From NCBI GenBank assembly GCA_028571685.1, contig CM053166.1, positions 57,498,111 through 57,562,110 of the forward strand: a stretch of DNA of 64,000 bases, in the 5' to 3' direction. The stretch is from Heterohyrax brucei (taxonomy: Eukaryota; Chordata; Mammalia; Hyracoidea; Procaviidae). Each line of letters opens with the position of its first letter. The stretch's first letter is position 1. Below the pieces are notes generated by a model, which saw only the letters and a program-made list of their open reading frames with translations, ran no database searches and was not told the origin of the DNA. The translations under genes and the position numbers were made by a program. Below, one piece after another: positions 1 to 10,369 of this stretch.

Positions 1-860
1 TGCTGAGCAAATAATCTGAGAAGCTGGAAGATGTGAAAAGGAATGGGACATCATGACTAGAGGAAGACTTATTAACAGCTTATGTCTTGCAGATGGCACA
101 ACCATGCTTGCTGAAAGTGAAGAGAACTTAAAGCACTTACTGATGAAGATCGAAGACCATAGTCTTCAGTGTGGATTACATCTCAACTTCAGGAAAACAA
201 AAATCATCACAAATGGACCAATAATTACTGGAATGATAAATGGAGAAAATATTGAAGTTGTCAAGGATTTCATTTTACTTGATTCTACAATCAACACCCA
301 TGGAAGCAGCAGCTAAGAAGCCAAAAGATGCATTGCACTCGACAAATTGCTGCAAAAGACCTCGTCAAAGTGTTGAAAATCAAAGAAGTCATCTTGAAGA
401 CTAAGGTGCACCTGATCAAAGCCATGGTGTTTTCAGTCACTTCATATGCATGTGAAAGTTGGACAATGAATAAAGAGGACAGAAGAATTGATGTGTTTGA
501 TTGTGGTGTTGGAGGAGAACATTGAATGTATCATGGACTGCCACAAGAATGAACAAATCTGTCTCTGAAGAAGTACAAACAAAATGCACCTTAGAAGCAA
601 GGATGGTGAGACTACATCTTACACACTTTGGATATGTTGTCAGGAGGGATCAGTCCCTGGAGAAGGACATCATGCTTGGTAAAGTACAGCATCAGAGAAA
701 AAGAGAAAGACCTTCCATGAGATGGATTGATACAGCGGCTGCAACAATAGGCTTAAACATAACAACAATTATGGGCACGGCACAGGACCAGTCAGTATTT
801 CATTCTGTTGCACTTAGAGTCACTATGAGTCGGAACAGACTTGACAGCACATAACAATAA
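1..860 (+). pseudogene. RTE-type LINE, 3' part of ORF (reverse transcriptase C-terminal half) and 3' end
   Basis: This is a decayed copy of the reverse transcriptase C-terminal half of an RTE/BovB-class LINE. The reading is spread over three frames (53-316, 328-525, 501-854), so it is broken by frameshifts. The catalytic YADD box appears degraded as LADG near position 85, followed by TTMLAES, a context typical of RTE enzymes. The C-terminal block around 501-740 (CWRRTLNVSW, then FGYVVRRDQSLEKDIMLGKV) recurs in two other copies at 25954-26370 and 26940-27348. The element ends in an AACAATAA-like tail at about 850-860. The left edge lies outside the window. Class assignment is confident; subfamily is not determined. 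Confidence 0.8.
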
Positions 861-865
861 CGTGT

Positions 866-1287
866 GCAGCTTCCTCATTTTGTCTTTCCACAAATGTAGT
901 TGATCTGATTCCTGTCTGTTCCATCTGGTGAGGTCCATGTGTAGAGTTGCTGTTTACGTTGCTGAAAAAAGGTATTTGAAATGAAGAAGTTGTTGGTCTT
1001 GCAAAATTTTGTCATGGGATCTCCAGCTTCACTTCTATCACCAAGACTGTATTTTCCAACTACCAATCCTTTGTTTCCAACTTTAGCATTCTAATCACAG
1101 TAATTATCAATGCATCTTAATTCTATGTTTGATCAAGTCTAGTTTGCAAAAGTTGGTAAAAACCTTCAGTTCCTTCATCTTTGGCTTTAGTGGTTGGTGC
1201 ATAAATTTGAATAGTAGTTCTATTAAAGGGTCTTCCTTGTAGGACTATGGATATTGTCCTATCACTGACAGTGTTGTAATTCAGGAC
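866..1287 (-). pseudogene. RTE-type LINE, endonuclease-domain fragment
   Basis: Read on the minus strand, this stretch encodes pieces of an apurinic-type endonuclease of an RTE LINE. Visible are a segment with IQIYAPTTKAKDEGTEGFY (about 1130-1215) and a downstream segment with WTSPDGTDRNQINYI (about 895-945). In RTE endonucleases the second motif normally reads NQIDYI, so the acidic residue is replaced by Asn. Stops and frameshifts separate the pieces. It abuts the 3' tail of the oppositely oriented RTE fragment at 1-860, so the two are either separate insertions or an inverted pair. Confidence 0.7.
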
Positions 1288-2385
1288 ACAAGGTCTGCCA
1301 ACTAAGTTCACGAACTCATCCTAGAAAAAGTGCCATATATCTCATTGCTGAATATCACTATGGTCATCTTCAAAGTACTCCCCTTGGGAAGCCATGCACC
1401 TAGTCCACCCTTCCAAGCAACTTTGGAACTCTTTTCCTAGAATGCCCATCAGAGCCATCATATTACCTTGATGTCCTGAATGTCATCAAAATTTCTTCCT
1501 TTCGCAGCCATGGTGGGGCACACAATGTTGAGTCCCTGTGGCAACATGAGAAAAAGAAGGGTGCATCCCAAGGATTCTACTAAAAGATCACAACTGATGG
1601 TCTGACGGCCTGGGGCTTCCTCTGGGAGCATGACCTCTAGACCTGCTGCTACTCCTGACCAGAAAACACTACTGAGGTCAACTCGTCTACTCTTTGGACA
1701 AAAATGGATGGGACTGAGGTACACAATGTGACTGCAGAGTATGTGTACTTTATGGTTCTTTGCATTTATAAGATGCTGTCCTACTGGTCTCTATAGATGG
1801 GAGAGAAGAGCATGGAGAGGAGGGGACAAGAGCTTGTTAAGAGGATACGACAAGTACAGAATGAAAAGGAGGAGTGTGCTGTCACCAGGCAAGCACAGCA
1901 GAAGGAGCTGCAGATAGGCAGGCATGCAAAATTAATTTGGATTATATACTTTGACTTAATCACATTTAAAAGAGTTTTGTATGAGAAACTAACTTGAGCT
2001 GTAAACTTTCACCTAAAGCAGAATATAAAACTTTTTTTTAAAAATGCTTTTCTTTTAATATTTCCTTTATCTTCAGATAAAGAACAAAGTCACTGAGGGC
2101 CAGATCAGGTGAGTAGGGAGGGTGTTCCAATATAGTTATTTGTTTACTGGCTTAAAACTCCCTCACAGACAACCACACAATTAAGCTGTCACTGTGCCAA
2201 CACGTGCAATGGCCATTCCAGAAAGAGTTCCAAAATTGCTTTGAAGGGTGGACTAGGCACTGATATCAGTGCATAGCTTCTCAAAAGGAGTGTTTTGAAG
2301 TTGCCTGTAGTGATTTTCAGCAATGAGGTATGTGGCACTTAGAACAATTAAGTCTGCCAACTTAATTGTTGGACCTAATAGATCT
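1288..2385 (-). mobile_element. Short mariner-family DNA transposon copy, split by an L1 3' end at about 1502-2031
   Basis: The copy starts with AGGTCTGCCAACTAAG (1290 region) and ends with CTTAATTGTTGGACCT (about 2370-2385), which are inverted repeats of each other. It aligns along its length with a second copy at 42342-43395. Minus-strand remnants of a mariner transposase C-terminus are present; in the other copy the catalytic SPDLAPSD motif is readable. Without the L1 insert the element is only about 570 bp, so it is an internally deleted, non-autonomous form. No intact transposase remains. Confidence 0.7.
1502..2031 (+). mobile_element. L1 3' UTR fragment inserted in the mariner copy
   Basis: This is a 5'-truncated L1 consisting only of 3' UTR sequence. 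It shares long blocks with the other L1 3' UTRs in the window, e.g. the GTTGAGTCCCTGTGGCAACA block also near 40550 and the GAGGAGGGGACAAGAG block also near 41003. It ends in an A/T-rich tail (about 2025-2045). It interrupts the mariner between its transposase remnant and its right part, so it is younger than the mariner. Confidence 0.7.
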
Positions 2386-2589
2386 TGAAACGTTCTTTTT
2401 GATAATGAACCCAAGGCCATTCTCTTAATTTTATGATTCCTGGTATAGGAGACCATGTGATTGTCTGATTGAGCTTGGAAAGGGGATATATGGGTGGATA
2501 ATCAGGAAGCTAGGGTCACTGAGTCCTTAAAATACAGTAAATCACTACTGCTGGCAGAACCACACCAATCTGAGGAGATTACTTAATGT
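2386..2589. other. Unassigned spacer before ERVL gag
   Basis: I recognise no gene or repeat family here. It may be the ERVL leader, but I see no 5' LTR or primer-binding site upstream, so the provirus appears to lack its 5' end. Confidence 0.3.
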
Positions 2590-3592
2590 TTGTCAGCTAA
2601 ACCACCCTGCCTAGAAAAGCTATTAACTCCTCTGCTCCCATCTAATGAGATTAGCCCTAGCCCAGATGCCTCTAGAGAACCCTTGCCTAAGTCATTGCCT
2701 GGGTCACTGCCTGAAGCAGACACTTTAAAAAACAAAGCTGACTGTTGTCAGAACAATTCCACATCACTGATTCTGGCTTCCAGATCTATAACTAGACTTA
2801 AGCCTAGCCAGATCTAAAAGGTAAAGTAGAAAGTATGACAGAGGAGGAGGTATACTACCCTCCAAATGAATTGCTTGGCTTTTCTAATATGTATGAACAG
2901 AAACCTGGGGAATATGTGTGGAAATGGTTATTAAGGATGTGGGATAATGGTGCAAGGAACATAAAAATGCTTCAGTCTGAATTTATTGATATGGATCCAC
3001 TAAGGACAGATTCTTCATTCAGTGTTTCAGCTCAAGAAGTTAGGAAAGCATCTAATTGTCTATTTGTTGAGTTGCTGAAGCATGGCTGACAAAGTGGCCT
3101 ACACCAAATCAAGCTGAAGTACCAGACCTGCCTTTGTATACTACAGAAGAAGGTATCCAAAGCCTTAGGGAACTTGGCATGCTGTTGTTTTTAGGTGCTG
3201 CTGAGTCGGTTCTAACTCACAGCAACCCTGTGCACAAGAGAACAAAACACTGCTCAGTCCTGTGCCATGCCCACAATCATTTTTATGCCATGCTAGAATG
3301 GATTTAACCAGTTAGACCCTTGGACCCATACATGGAGTGCCCAGAGGACACACTGTTTATTACAACTGTGAGGAACAAATTTATGAAGGGAGCCCCAGCA
3401 TCCTTGAAGGCTACTGTGATTGCTAGTATAGGTAAATCACATTTGGCAGGAGGAATTGTCCTAATAGTATTAAGACATCTAACTACAATGGGACTGATTA
3501 GACCCTGTGGTAGTAGGGGACAAGTGGTTGCACTCAACCAACAAAGACAAGGTAGGTTCTTACAGCAAAGGGTAGCAGAATCAAAGCATTAA
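2590..3592 (+). pseudogene. ERVL gag remnant
   Basis: Capsid-precursor remnant in three pieces. The first (2590-2817) is Pro/Ser-rich. The second (2835-3089) contains ELLGFSNMYEQKPGEYVWKW and a downstream WDNGARNIKMLQSEFIDMDPL stretch typical of ERVL gag. It shifts frame near 3089 and continues as TKWPTPNQAEVPDLPLYTTE (from about 3090) up to about 3183, where an RTE tail is inserted. Gag-like reading resumes after 3295 and runs to 3592. Structural role in particle assembly is family knowledge; this copy cannot encode a protein. Confidence 0.7.
3184..3288 (-). mobile_element. 5'-truncated RTE/AfroSINE 3' tail inserted in ERVL gag
   Basis: The sequence is the reverse complement of the shared RTE/SINE tail (…GAGTCRGAACTGACTCGACRGC…AACAACAAC). 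The interrupted gag context repeats on each side: CATGCT at 3178-3183 and again at 3289-3294, consistent with a short target-site duplication. Confidence 0.65.
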
Positions 3593-3989
3593 TCAGAATA
3601 GTCTGACGTGTGTGGACTTAGTTTATCATCTACTTAGTCATGGTGTCCCTAGGAGTGAAATAGATAGGAAATCTAACTAAATATTCAATTGATCTGTACA
3701 AAAGGGTCGGCACTTGGCTGGCTTTGGCTGTACAAAAGGATGAATTCTAAGTCAAGTGAACAGCAGCCTAACTCAAATCACCAGAATAGTGTCACAGTTC
3801 CTCAATAAGTTTCCAGATTTGAGTGAATTTAAAGACCCACAACCCCTTCAATGAGGGAGAGACCAGATTCCCTTGAGGAAGGACTCCAATACACTGCCAA
3901 AATTTTTTACTCTTAATCTTTCTTCCAGCCTTCCCCAGATGGATCTACAGCCTTTTATGAGAGTGATTCTTCAGTGGGAAAAAGAAAAT
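3593..3989 (+). other. ERVL gag-pol junction region, no readable domain
   Basis: Continuous with the ERVL provirus by position, but I can read no conserved domain. It presumably covers the end of gag and the start of pro. Confidence 0.4.
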
Positions 3990-4320
3990 AATCAGGCTTT
4001 TTGAGGACTACTAGATACTGGCTCTGAACTGACAATAATTTCTGGAGACCTTAAGTGTATGTCACTATGGCCCACCAGTCAGAATGGAGGCATATGGAGG
4101 TCAGGTTATTAATGGAGTCTTGTCTTGTGTCTGTCTCACAGTAGGTCCAGTGGTTCTCCAAACCCATCCTGTAGTGATTTCCCCAGTTCCAGAATGCATA
4201 ACTGGAATAGATATACTCTGCAGCTGGCAGAATTCCTACACTGGATCCCTGACAAATAGTGTGAGGGCTATTATGGAAGTGAAGGCCATTAGAACTAGCC
4301 CTACCTAAGAGAATAGTAAA
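3990..4320 (+). pseudogene. ERVL aspartic protease remnant
   Basis: The catalytic motif is visible as LLDTGSELTIIS, with D-T-G-S at 4014-4025. This is the retroviral aspartic protease active site, which cleaves the Gag-Pol precursor. The following frame (4084-4308) continues with VVISPVPECITGIDIL, a typical end of the protease fold. A frameshift separates the two pieces. Confidence 0.7.
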
Positions 4321-4329
4321 CCAAAAGAA

Positions 4330-5640
4330 ACTTGTACTCCTGCTAGGATTGCAGAGATTACTGCCACCATCAAGGACTTGAAAGATGCAGGGGTGGTGGT
4401 TCCCACTACACTCCCATTAAACTCACCTATTCGGCTTGTGAAAAACACAGATGGATCTTGGACAATGAGAGTAGATCATTGAAAACTTAACCAGGTGGTA
4501 ACTCCAACCTCTGCTGGTGTTCCATATGCAGTTTTATTGCTTGAGCTCATTAATATATCTCCTAATACCTGACATGCAGCTATAGAACTGGTTGATGCCT
4601 TTTTCTCCATACCTGTTTCAAAGGACCATCAGAAGCAGTTTGCCCTCAGCTGGCAAGGTCTGCAATACACCTTCTGTTGTCTACCTCAGAGCTACATCAG
4701 CTTTCAGCCCTATGTTATAATTTAGTCTGAAGGGACTTCTGTTGCCTTTCCCTTCTACAAGACATCACACCAGTTCATTACATTGATGACATTTTGCTGA
4801 TTGGACCTGGTAAGAAGAAGTGCCAATGACTCTGGACTTATTGGTAAGATGTTCACGTGCTAGAGAGTAGGAAATTAATCCCACAAAAATTTGGGCACCT
4901 TCCACCTCAGTGAAGTTTCTAAGGGTCTGGTGGTATGGGGCATGATAAGGTATTCTTTCCAAAGTGAAGGATAGGTTATTACATCTGGCTGCTCCCTCAG
5001 TTAAAAATCCCAAGTGTCTCTTTGCATTTTGGAGGCAACATATTCCTCATCTGGGTGTGCTACTCTGGCCTATTTATCAGGTGACTCAACAAGCTGCCTG
5101 CTTTAAGTAGGGCCCAGAACAAGACAAGGCTTTGCAACAGATTCAGGATGCTGTGCAAGCTGTTCTTCAGTGTGGGCCATATGATCCAGCTAACTTAATT
5201 GTGCTTGAAGTGTCAGTGGCAGATACAGATGCTCTTTGGAGTCTTTGGTAAGTCCCCACTGGTGAATCACAGCCCAGATCCTTAGGATTTTGGAGCAAAG
5301 CCCTGCCATCCTTTGCAAATAACTCTTCTCCTTTTGAGAAACAGTTTTTGCCTTATTACTGGGCCTTATTAGAGACTGCACACTTACCTATGTGACACCA
5401 AGTCACCGTGAGGCCTGAACTGCTCATTGTGAACTGGATGTTGTCTAACTCAAAGAGTTGTAAAGTTTCACATGCACAGCAGCACTCTATCATTAAATAG
5501 AAGTAGTATATATGAGATTGGGCCTCAGCAGAACTTGAAGGCATAAGTAAGTTGCATGAGAAAGTGGCCCAAATGCCTATGGTCTCCACTCCTGTCACAC
5601 TACCTTCCGTCTCCCAGTCTGCACTTATGGCTTCTTGGGG
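4330..5640 (+). pseudogene. ERVL reverse transcriptase and connection-domain remnant
   Basis: The RT begins with EITATIKDLKDAGVVVPTT and LNSPIRLVKNTDGSW (about 4345-4470). The catalytic box is intact as YIDD (codons at 4779-4790, context HYIDDILLIGPGK). Downstream the connection region shows GFWSKALPSFANNSSPFEKQ (about 5288-5345). Stops and frameshifts occur throughout, for example a stop after RVDH near 4482. In the family this enzyme copies genomic RNA into DNA; here it is inactive. Confidence 0.8.
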
Positions 5641-5990
5641 AGCTCCTTATGATCAGCTGACTGAAGAACAGAAAACTCACATGCACAGTTGACAGTTCTG
5701 CCAGATATGCAAGTACCCCTCAAAACTTCCCCTTTCTAAGACCTCCCTGAAAGACAATGTTGAATGGAAATCTGCTCAATGGGCAGAACTTGGAGCAGTG
5801 CATCTGATGGTTCACTTTGCTTGGAAAGAGAAATGGTCAGATGTGCAAATGTACACTGATTCATGGGCTATGGCCAATGCTTTCAGTGGATGGTCACGGA
5901 CTTGGAAGGAACATGATTGGAAAATTGGAGACAAGGATTTACGGGAAGAGATCTGTGGATAGACTTCTCTGACTGGGACAAAGAAGTGAA
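5641..5990 (+). pseudogene. ERVL RNase H remnant
   Basis: The RNase H core is readable around 5790-5945 as VHLMVHFAWKEKWSDVQMYT followed by DSWAMANAFSGW and TWKEHDWKIGDKD. YTDS carries one of the conserved metal-binding Asp residues. The frame shifts near 5935, after which IDFSDWDKEVKIFVSHVNA leads into the integrase zinc-binding region. Confidence 0.7.
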
Positions 5991-6620
5991 GATATTTGTG
6001 TCTCATGTGAATGCTCTCCAAATGGTGACTTGCACAGAGGATGATTTTAACAGTCAAGTGGATAGGCTGACATGTTCTGTGGAAGCTGGTTATCCTTTTA
6101 CCCCATCTATTGCCATCATTGTTCAATGGGCTCATGAGCAAAGTGACTATGATGGCAGGGATGGAGGTTATGCATGGGCTCAGCAACATGGACTTCCAGT
6201 CACCAAGGCTGACTCGGGTACAGCCACTACTGAGTCCTCAATCTGCCAGCAGGAGAGACCAGCACTGAATCCTCAATATGGCACCATCCCTCAAGGTGAT
6301 CAGCCAGCAAGCTGGTGGACAAGTTGATTACACTGGACCACTTCCATCATGGAAAGTGCATTGTTTTGTCCTTACTGGAATAGCCACTTATTCTGGATAT
6401 AGATTTGTCTTCCTTGCACAAAGTGCTTCTGCTCTAACTACCATCCATAGACTTCTAGAATATCTTATCCACTGTCAGTATTTCACATAGCATTGCCTCG
6501 GATCAACAACTCACTTCATAGCAAGTGAAGTGCTGTTGTGGGCCCATGTTCGTGGAATTCTCTGTTCTTATCATCTTCCCCATCATCCTGAAAGCAGCTG
6601 CCTTTACACAATGATGGAAT
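5917..6620 (+). pseudogene. ERVL integrase remnant
   Basis: The N-terminal part (5917-6327) contains WAHEQSDYDGRDGGYAWAQQ and an ICQQERP segment that belongs to the HHCC zinc-binding region. The catalytic core starts with VDYTGPLPSWK near 6321 (first Asp), has an ASDQ segment near 6492 (second Asp) and HHPESS near 6583 (Glu), matching the D,D-35-E arrangement. The core is spread over at least two frames and carries a stop near 6490. It is followed by a duplicated downstream block. Confidence 0.75.
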
Positions 6621-6831
6621 AGCCTTCTAAAGACACAATTACAACACCAGCTAGGTGGCAATATATTGTAGGATTGGGGCAGTGATCTCCAGGAGGCTGT
6701 ATGTGCTCTAAACCAGCATCCAACAAGTGGTACTATTTCTCCCATAGCCAAGATTCACAGGTCTAGGAATCAAGGGGTGAAAATGGAAATGGCACCACTC
6801 ACTATTACCTCCAGTGATCCACTTGCAAGAT

Positions 6832-7000
6832 GTGTGCTTCCTGTCCTCATGACCTTATCCTCTGTGGGTCTAGAGGTTTTAGTTCCAAAGAAAAGAATAT
6901 TTCTACCTCGGGACAGATTACTGATTCTTTTGAACTGGAAGCTAAGAATGCCACCTGGCTGCTTTGGAATTCTTACGCCTCTGGAATAACAGGCAAAAAA
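6832..7000 (+). pseudogene. ERVL dUTPase remnant, first copy (N-terminal part only)
   Basis: VGLEVLVPKKRIFLPRDRLL and LNWKLRMPPGCFGILTPLE match the start of the dUTPase that ERVL carries downstream of integrase. Reading stops at about 6989 and does not reach the later dUTPase motifs. A second, longer copy follows at 7258. Confidence 0.65.
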
Positions 7001-7019
7001 GGGAATTACTATACTGTTT

Positions 7020-7258
7020 GTTGTGACTGACCTTGATTGCCAAGGTCACGGATCATGGTACTGGTCATACCATGTTCCCCGTTATCCAGAAGGAGCTGAC
7101 TTCAAAATAGATTAATGTAATAGCCTTTTAAAGACTCAATTATGGTGCCATCTAGGTAGTGATACCTTGCAGGACAGGAAGAATACTTTCCAGGAAGCTG
7201 TATATGCTTTAAATCAGTATCCAATATATGTTACTGTTTCTTTCATAGCCATAACCAT
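7020..7258 (+). repeat. Duplicated ERVL integrase-end block
   Basis: This stretch re-reads sequence already seen at about 6560-6760. The block GTAATAGCCTTTTAAAGACT (7117) matches GGAATAGCCTTCTAAAGACA (6616), and the CCAGGAAGCTGTATATGC segment (7189) matches CCAGGAGGCTGTATGTGC (6691). Relative to the first copy about 90 bp are missing just before the dUTPase. It is a diverged direct duplication, not a recent one. Confidence 0.6.
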
Positions 7259-7700
7259 ATGCTCTGTTGGTATAGAGGTCTTAATTCCAAACAGAGGAAT
7301 GATCCCACCAGGGGACACAACATTTATTTCATTGAACTGGAAGTTAATAATGCCACCTAGCCACTTTGGGCTCCCCATGCCTCTGAATCACCAGAAAAAG
7401 AAGAGAGTAACCATATTGATTCCAATTTCCAAAGGGAAATTGGACTTTTAGTACACAATGGAGGCAAAGAAGAATATGTCTAGAATGCAGAAGATCCCTT
7501 AACACATGTTTTAGTACTACCATGTCCTGTGATTAAAGTCAATGGATAGATACAGCAACCCAATTCTGACAGGACTAATAATGACCCAGACTCTTCAAAG
7601 AACCATGAGGTGCTTGCTAAGGGCAAAGGGAATATGGAATGAGTGGTAGAAGAAGGTAGTTCTAAATACCAGTTATGGCCACATGACCAGTTGCAGAAAT
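7258..7700 (+). pseudogene. ERVL dUTPase remnant, second copy
   Basis: The frame 7167-7451 contains VGIEVLIPNRGMIPPGD and LNWKLIMPPSHFGLPMPLN, then after a frame change GLLVHNGGKEEYV (about 7444) and PLTHVLVLPCPVIKVNG (about 7497). These are the N-terminal, central and late parts of the ERVL dUTPase, an enzyme that hydrolyses dUTP in retroviral particles. It is more complete than the first copy but is also broken. Confidence 0.65.
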
Positions 7701-7927
7701 GAGGACTGTAATTGCTATTAGCATTTCTGCTTTATATGTGTGCATCAAATATTTTTGTTTCCTTCACTTATAAAATATAGAATGCAAACAGGGTTGGTGT
7801 GTTTTCAGTTGTGCACATATTTGTTGTATCACATTAGGTGCAAATATGACTTTATAATTGTCTTTATTCAGAGATTATGTATGGTTTAAGGAGATGAGTC
7901 TATGTGCCAAGTTGACAAGGGATAGAC

Positions 7928-8911
7928 TGTGATGGTTAGGACAGTGTGTCAACTTGGCTGGACCATGATTCTCAGTATTTGCATGTGATCTGTCTCATGA
8001 TCACACCTTCTATGAGTAGCCATTCAGTTTAAAGGGAGTTTCCTTGGAGATGTGGCCTGCATTTGTATATAAGCAGACAATCTAGCTTTTTGCCTTCTCT
8101 GTATCCTGTGGCTGCCTCCCGTTCATCTGACCTCCAGCTCTTGGGACTTGAGCTATTAGCTTATCTGCAGATCTCTGGAATTTGTCCATCTTCACAGCCT
8201 GAGACCAAGAGCCTTGCTCTCCAACGTGCCTATTTTGGATATGCCAGCCCCTGCAGCTACATGAATCAGAGAGAAGCCTCCATCCTGATCCACACTCAGA
8301 ACATTCTAGTCTCTACAACTGTGTGAGCTGTTTCCTTGATATAAAGCTCTCTCTATGTCATGTATTGAATGTGTTCCCTAAAAAATCTGGAACAATTTGG
8401 CTGTGCCATACTTCCTGGTATTCTGTGATACTCCTCCATGTTGGAGTTCCTGCCTTTATGATCTCAGTAAAGGTGGATGGGCAGCAGTTGTATTGGTACA
8501 GCAAGACTCAATGTGTAACTTTGTTTTGTGCCTTGAGGCAGTCTCTTGAGATATAAAGGAGAAAACCTGTCAGAGAGAATTGGGAACCTCACACAATCAA
8601 GAAAGCAGCACCAAGAATACAGTGTGTCCTTCAGACCTGAGGTTCCTGTACCAAGATGCTCCCCTACCAAAGACTGATACAACGAAAAGACTTTCCTCCA
8701 GAGCTGACAGAAGGACAGCCCTCTCCTGGAACAGACATCTTGAATTCAGACTTGTAGCCTACCTTCCTTATACAAAGGAAAGTATGTCCTTTCCTTCGCT
8801 AAAGCCATCTATTCATGGTATTTACGTTAGAACAGTGCTAGCTGACTAAAACACACTCTATATATTTATATGCTTTACTGGTTTTGCTCTCTAGAACACA
8901 GCCTAGTCAAG
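7928..8911 (+). mobile_element. ERVL 3' LTR (MLT2-like), interrupted by a MaLR-like solo LTR
   Basis: The LTR begins TGTGATGGTTAGGACAGTGT, the typical start of ERVL/MLT2-type LTRs, and ends near CTCTAGAACACAGCCTAG (about 8890-8911). The end is inferred from related LTRs ending in AGAACCCAGCCTAAGACA. A 0.5-kb MaLR-like LTR sits inside it at 8356-8855. It lies directly downstream of the ERVL internal region, so it is that provirus's 3' LTR. Confidence 0.75.
8356..8855 (+). mobile_element. MaLR-like solo LTR nested in ERVL LTR
   Basis: Starts TGTCATGTATTGAATGTGTT and ends GCTGACTAAAACA(CA). The target CTCTA occurs at 8351-8355 and again at 8856-8860, giving a 5-bp duplication with a 2-nt uncertainty at the right edge. 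No internal region is attached, so it is a solo LTR. Confidence 0.75.
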
Positions 8912-9396
8912 CCAAGAGCTGTGGAGTCAGTTCCAGCCTAAGACAGCCTCTGTATACCATTTCCCATCTAAATGAACCAGGGCTCCTTGGAGCAACGGCT
9001 GGTTCTTGTCAAAAGCAGGAATTGTACAACAAAAGCAAAAATGCTGTCAATGATTGCTGTGGTCTTGTCAAAAGGATACAGATATCAACTTGAAGGGTCT
9101 CCCACTGGTTTAAGATGAGACTATTTGAGTACCAAAATGAATAATTATTGCAGTCTATTAACAAATATATATTTTTTAAATTCATGACTTCATAATGGTA
9201 CTAATAACACTGAAAACAAAAACTTTGTTGGTCACTCTTGGAGGTTGTTTGAATACCAATTCATTGTTCTGAAACTGATTTTTAAAAAGGAGAATGAAGT
9301 AACCATTTATTTTCATGAGAATTGGGTAAATTTGAATATAGTCTAGGACTAGATAATATTATAAAACTATCATTTACCTTTCAGGTGTAATTAAAA
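8912..9396. other. Unassigned, non-coding
   Basis: AT-rich sequence in which I recognise no gene, SINE tail or LTR. It could be an old, diverged repeat. Confidence 0.3.
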
Positions 9397-9397
9397 A

Positions 9398-9563
9398 AGA
9401 AACCTCAAACCCAGTGCCATCGAGTCAGTTGCAATTCATAATGACCCTATAAGACAGAGTAGAACTGTCATAAAGAGTTTCCAAGGAGCACCTGGTAGAT
9501 TCAAACTGCTAACCTTTTGGTTAGCAGCCATAACATTTAACCACTGTGCCAGCAGGATTTCCG
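9398..9563 (-). mobile_element. AfroSINE-type tRNA-derived SINE
   Basis: Reverse complement of the SINE unit GGAAATCCTGCTGGCACAGT…TTAAATG…, with a tRNA-like head (A box at the right end, B-box-like TTTGAATC near 9508 on the minus strand) and the GACTCGATGGCA tail near 9415-9430. Confidence 0.75.
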
Positions 9564-9649
9564 TCAGTGTAATAGTGATATGGTATTTATATTATTTTCA
9601 ATGTTAAAGAAATCAAAACTTTAGTAGATAAAATGATATGATCTGGGTT

Positions 9650-10345
9650 TTGTAGTAAAATAGCAAAAGCAAGCTGTGATCTAAGTAGCATCAACTGGTC
9701 CCAATCCACGTGGAGAAGAGGAGACTGAAGGACATCAAAGACATGAGGGAAGTATGAGCTCAGGAGAACAGAAAAGGCACCATGATCTGGAAACTATCAT
9801 CAGTATGAGACCAGAAGAACTAGATGGTGCCCAGCCACTGGCAATGACTGACTGCCCTGACAGAGATCACAACCTAGAGTCCCTGACATAGTGGGACAAA
9901 AATGGAAGTGCAGAACTAGAACTCTATTAAAAGACCAGACTTGATGGTCTGAAAGACTAGAGGGTCTCCTGAGGATATGGCCCCCAGACCCTCTATTAGA
10001 GTAGAGCTGAGACCAGTATTGAAGCCAACTCTTCAGACAAAGATTGGGCTGGATTATGAGACACTGAGTGACAATGGCAAAGAAAGTGTTTCTTGGCTTA
10101 AATATATACATAAGAATGTCTGAGCAGCTCCTGTCCAGAGGCAAGATGAGAGAGTGGAGAGAGGTGGACAAGAGTTGATTGAAAGGATGCTAGAAGTACA
10201 GGGTAAAAAGGAGTGTGCTGTCACAGGGTGGGCAGAGTAGCTAGAGTTGCATAGCAGTGAGTGTCCACAGTTTCGTATGCCAGATTGACTTAGATTGTAA
10301 ACCTTCTCTTAAAGCACAATAAAATACTTACAAAATAAAATAAAT
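9650..10345 (+). mobile_element. L1 3' UTR, older subfamily
   Basis: Shares ordered blocks with the younger L1 3' UTRs, e.g. ACCAGAAGAACTAGATGGTG (9811) and GAGTGTGCTGTCACAGGG (10210), ending in an AATAAAATACTTACAAAATAAA tail (about 10318-10345). It is 5'-truncated to the 3' UTR. Confidence 0.7.
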
Positions 10346-10369
10346 GAATAAAATATTCTAGCCAAAAAA

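Larger units (their letters stand above)
2590..7927 (+). mobile_element. ERVL (class III) endogenous retrovirus internal region, gag-pro-pol-dUTPase, heavily decayed
   Basis: The domain order is gag, aspartic protease, reverse transcriptase, RNase H, integrase and dUTPase, followed by a 3' LTR of MLT2 type. A dUTPase downstream of integrase and the absence of an env gene are hallmarks of ERVL. Every domain is broken by stops and frameshifts and no ORF exceeds about 140 codons, so no function is retained. No 5' LTR is found. A short RTE tail is inserted in gag and the integrase/dUTPase region is duplicated. The purine-rich tract AAGGGATAGAC (7916-7927) just before the LTR serves as polypurine tract. 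Confidence 0.85.
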
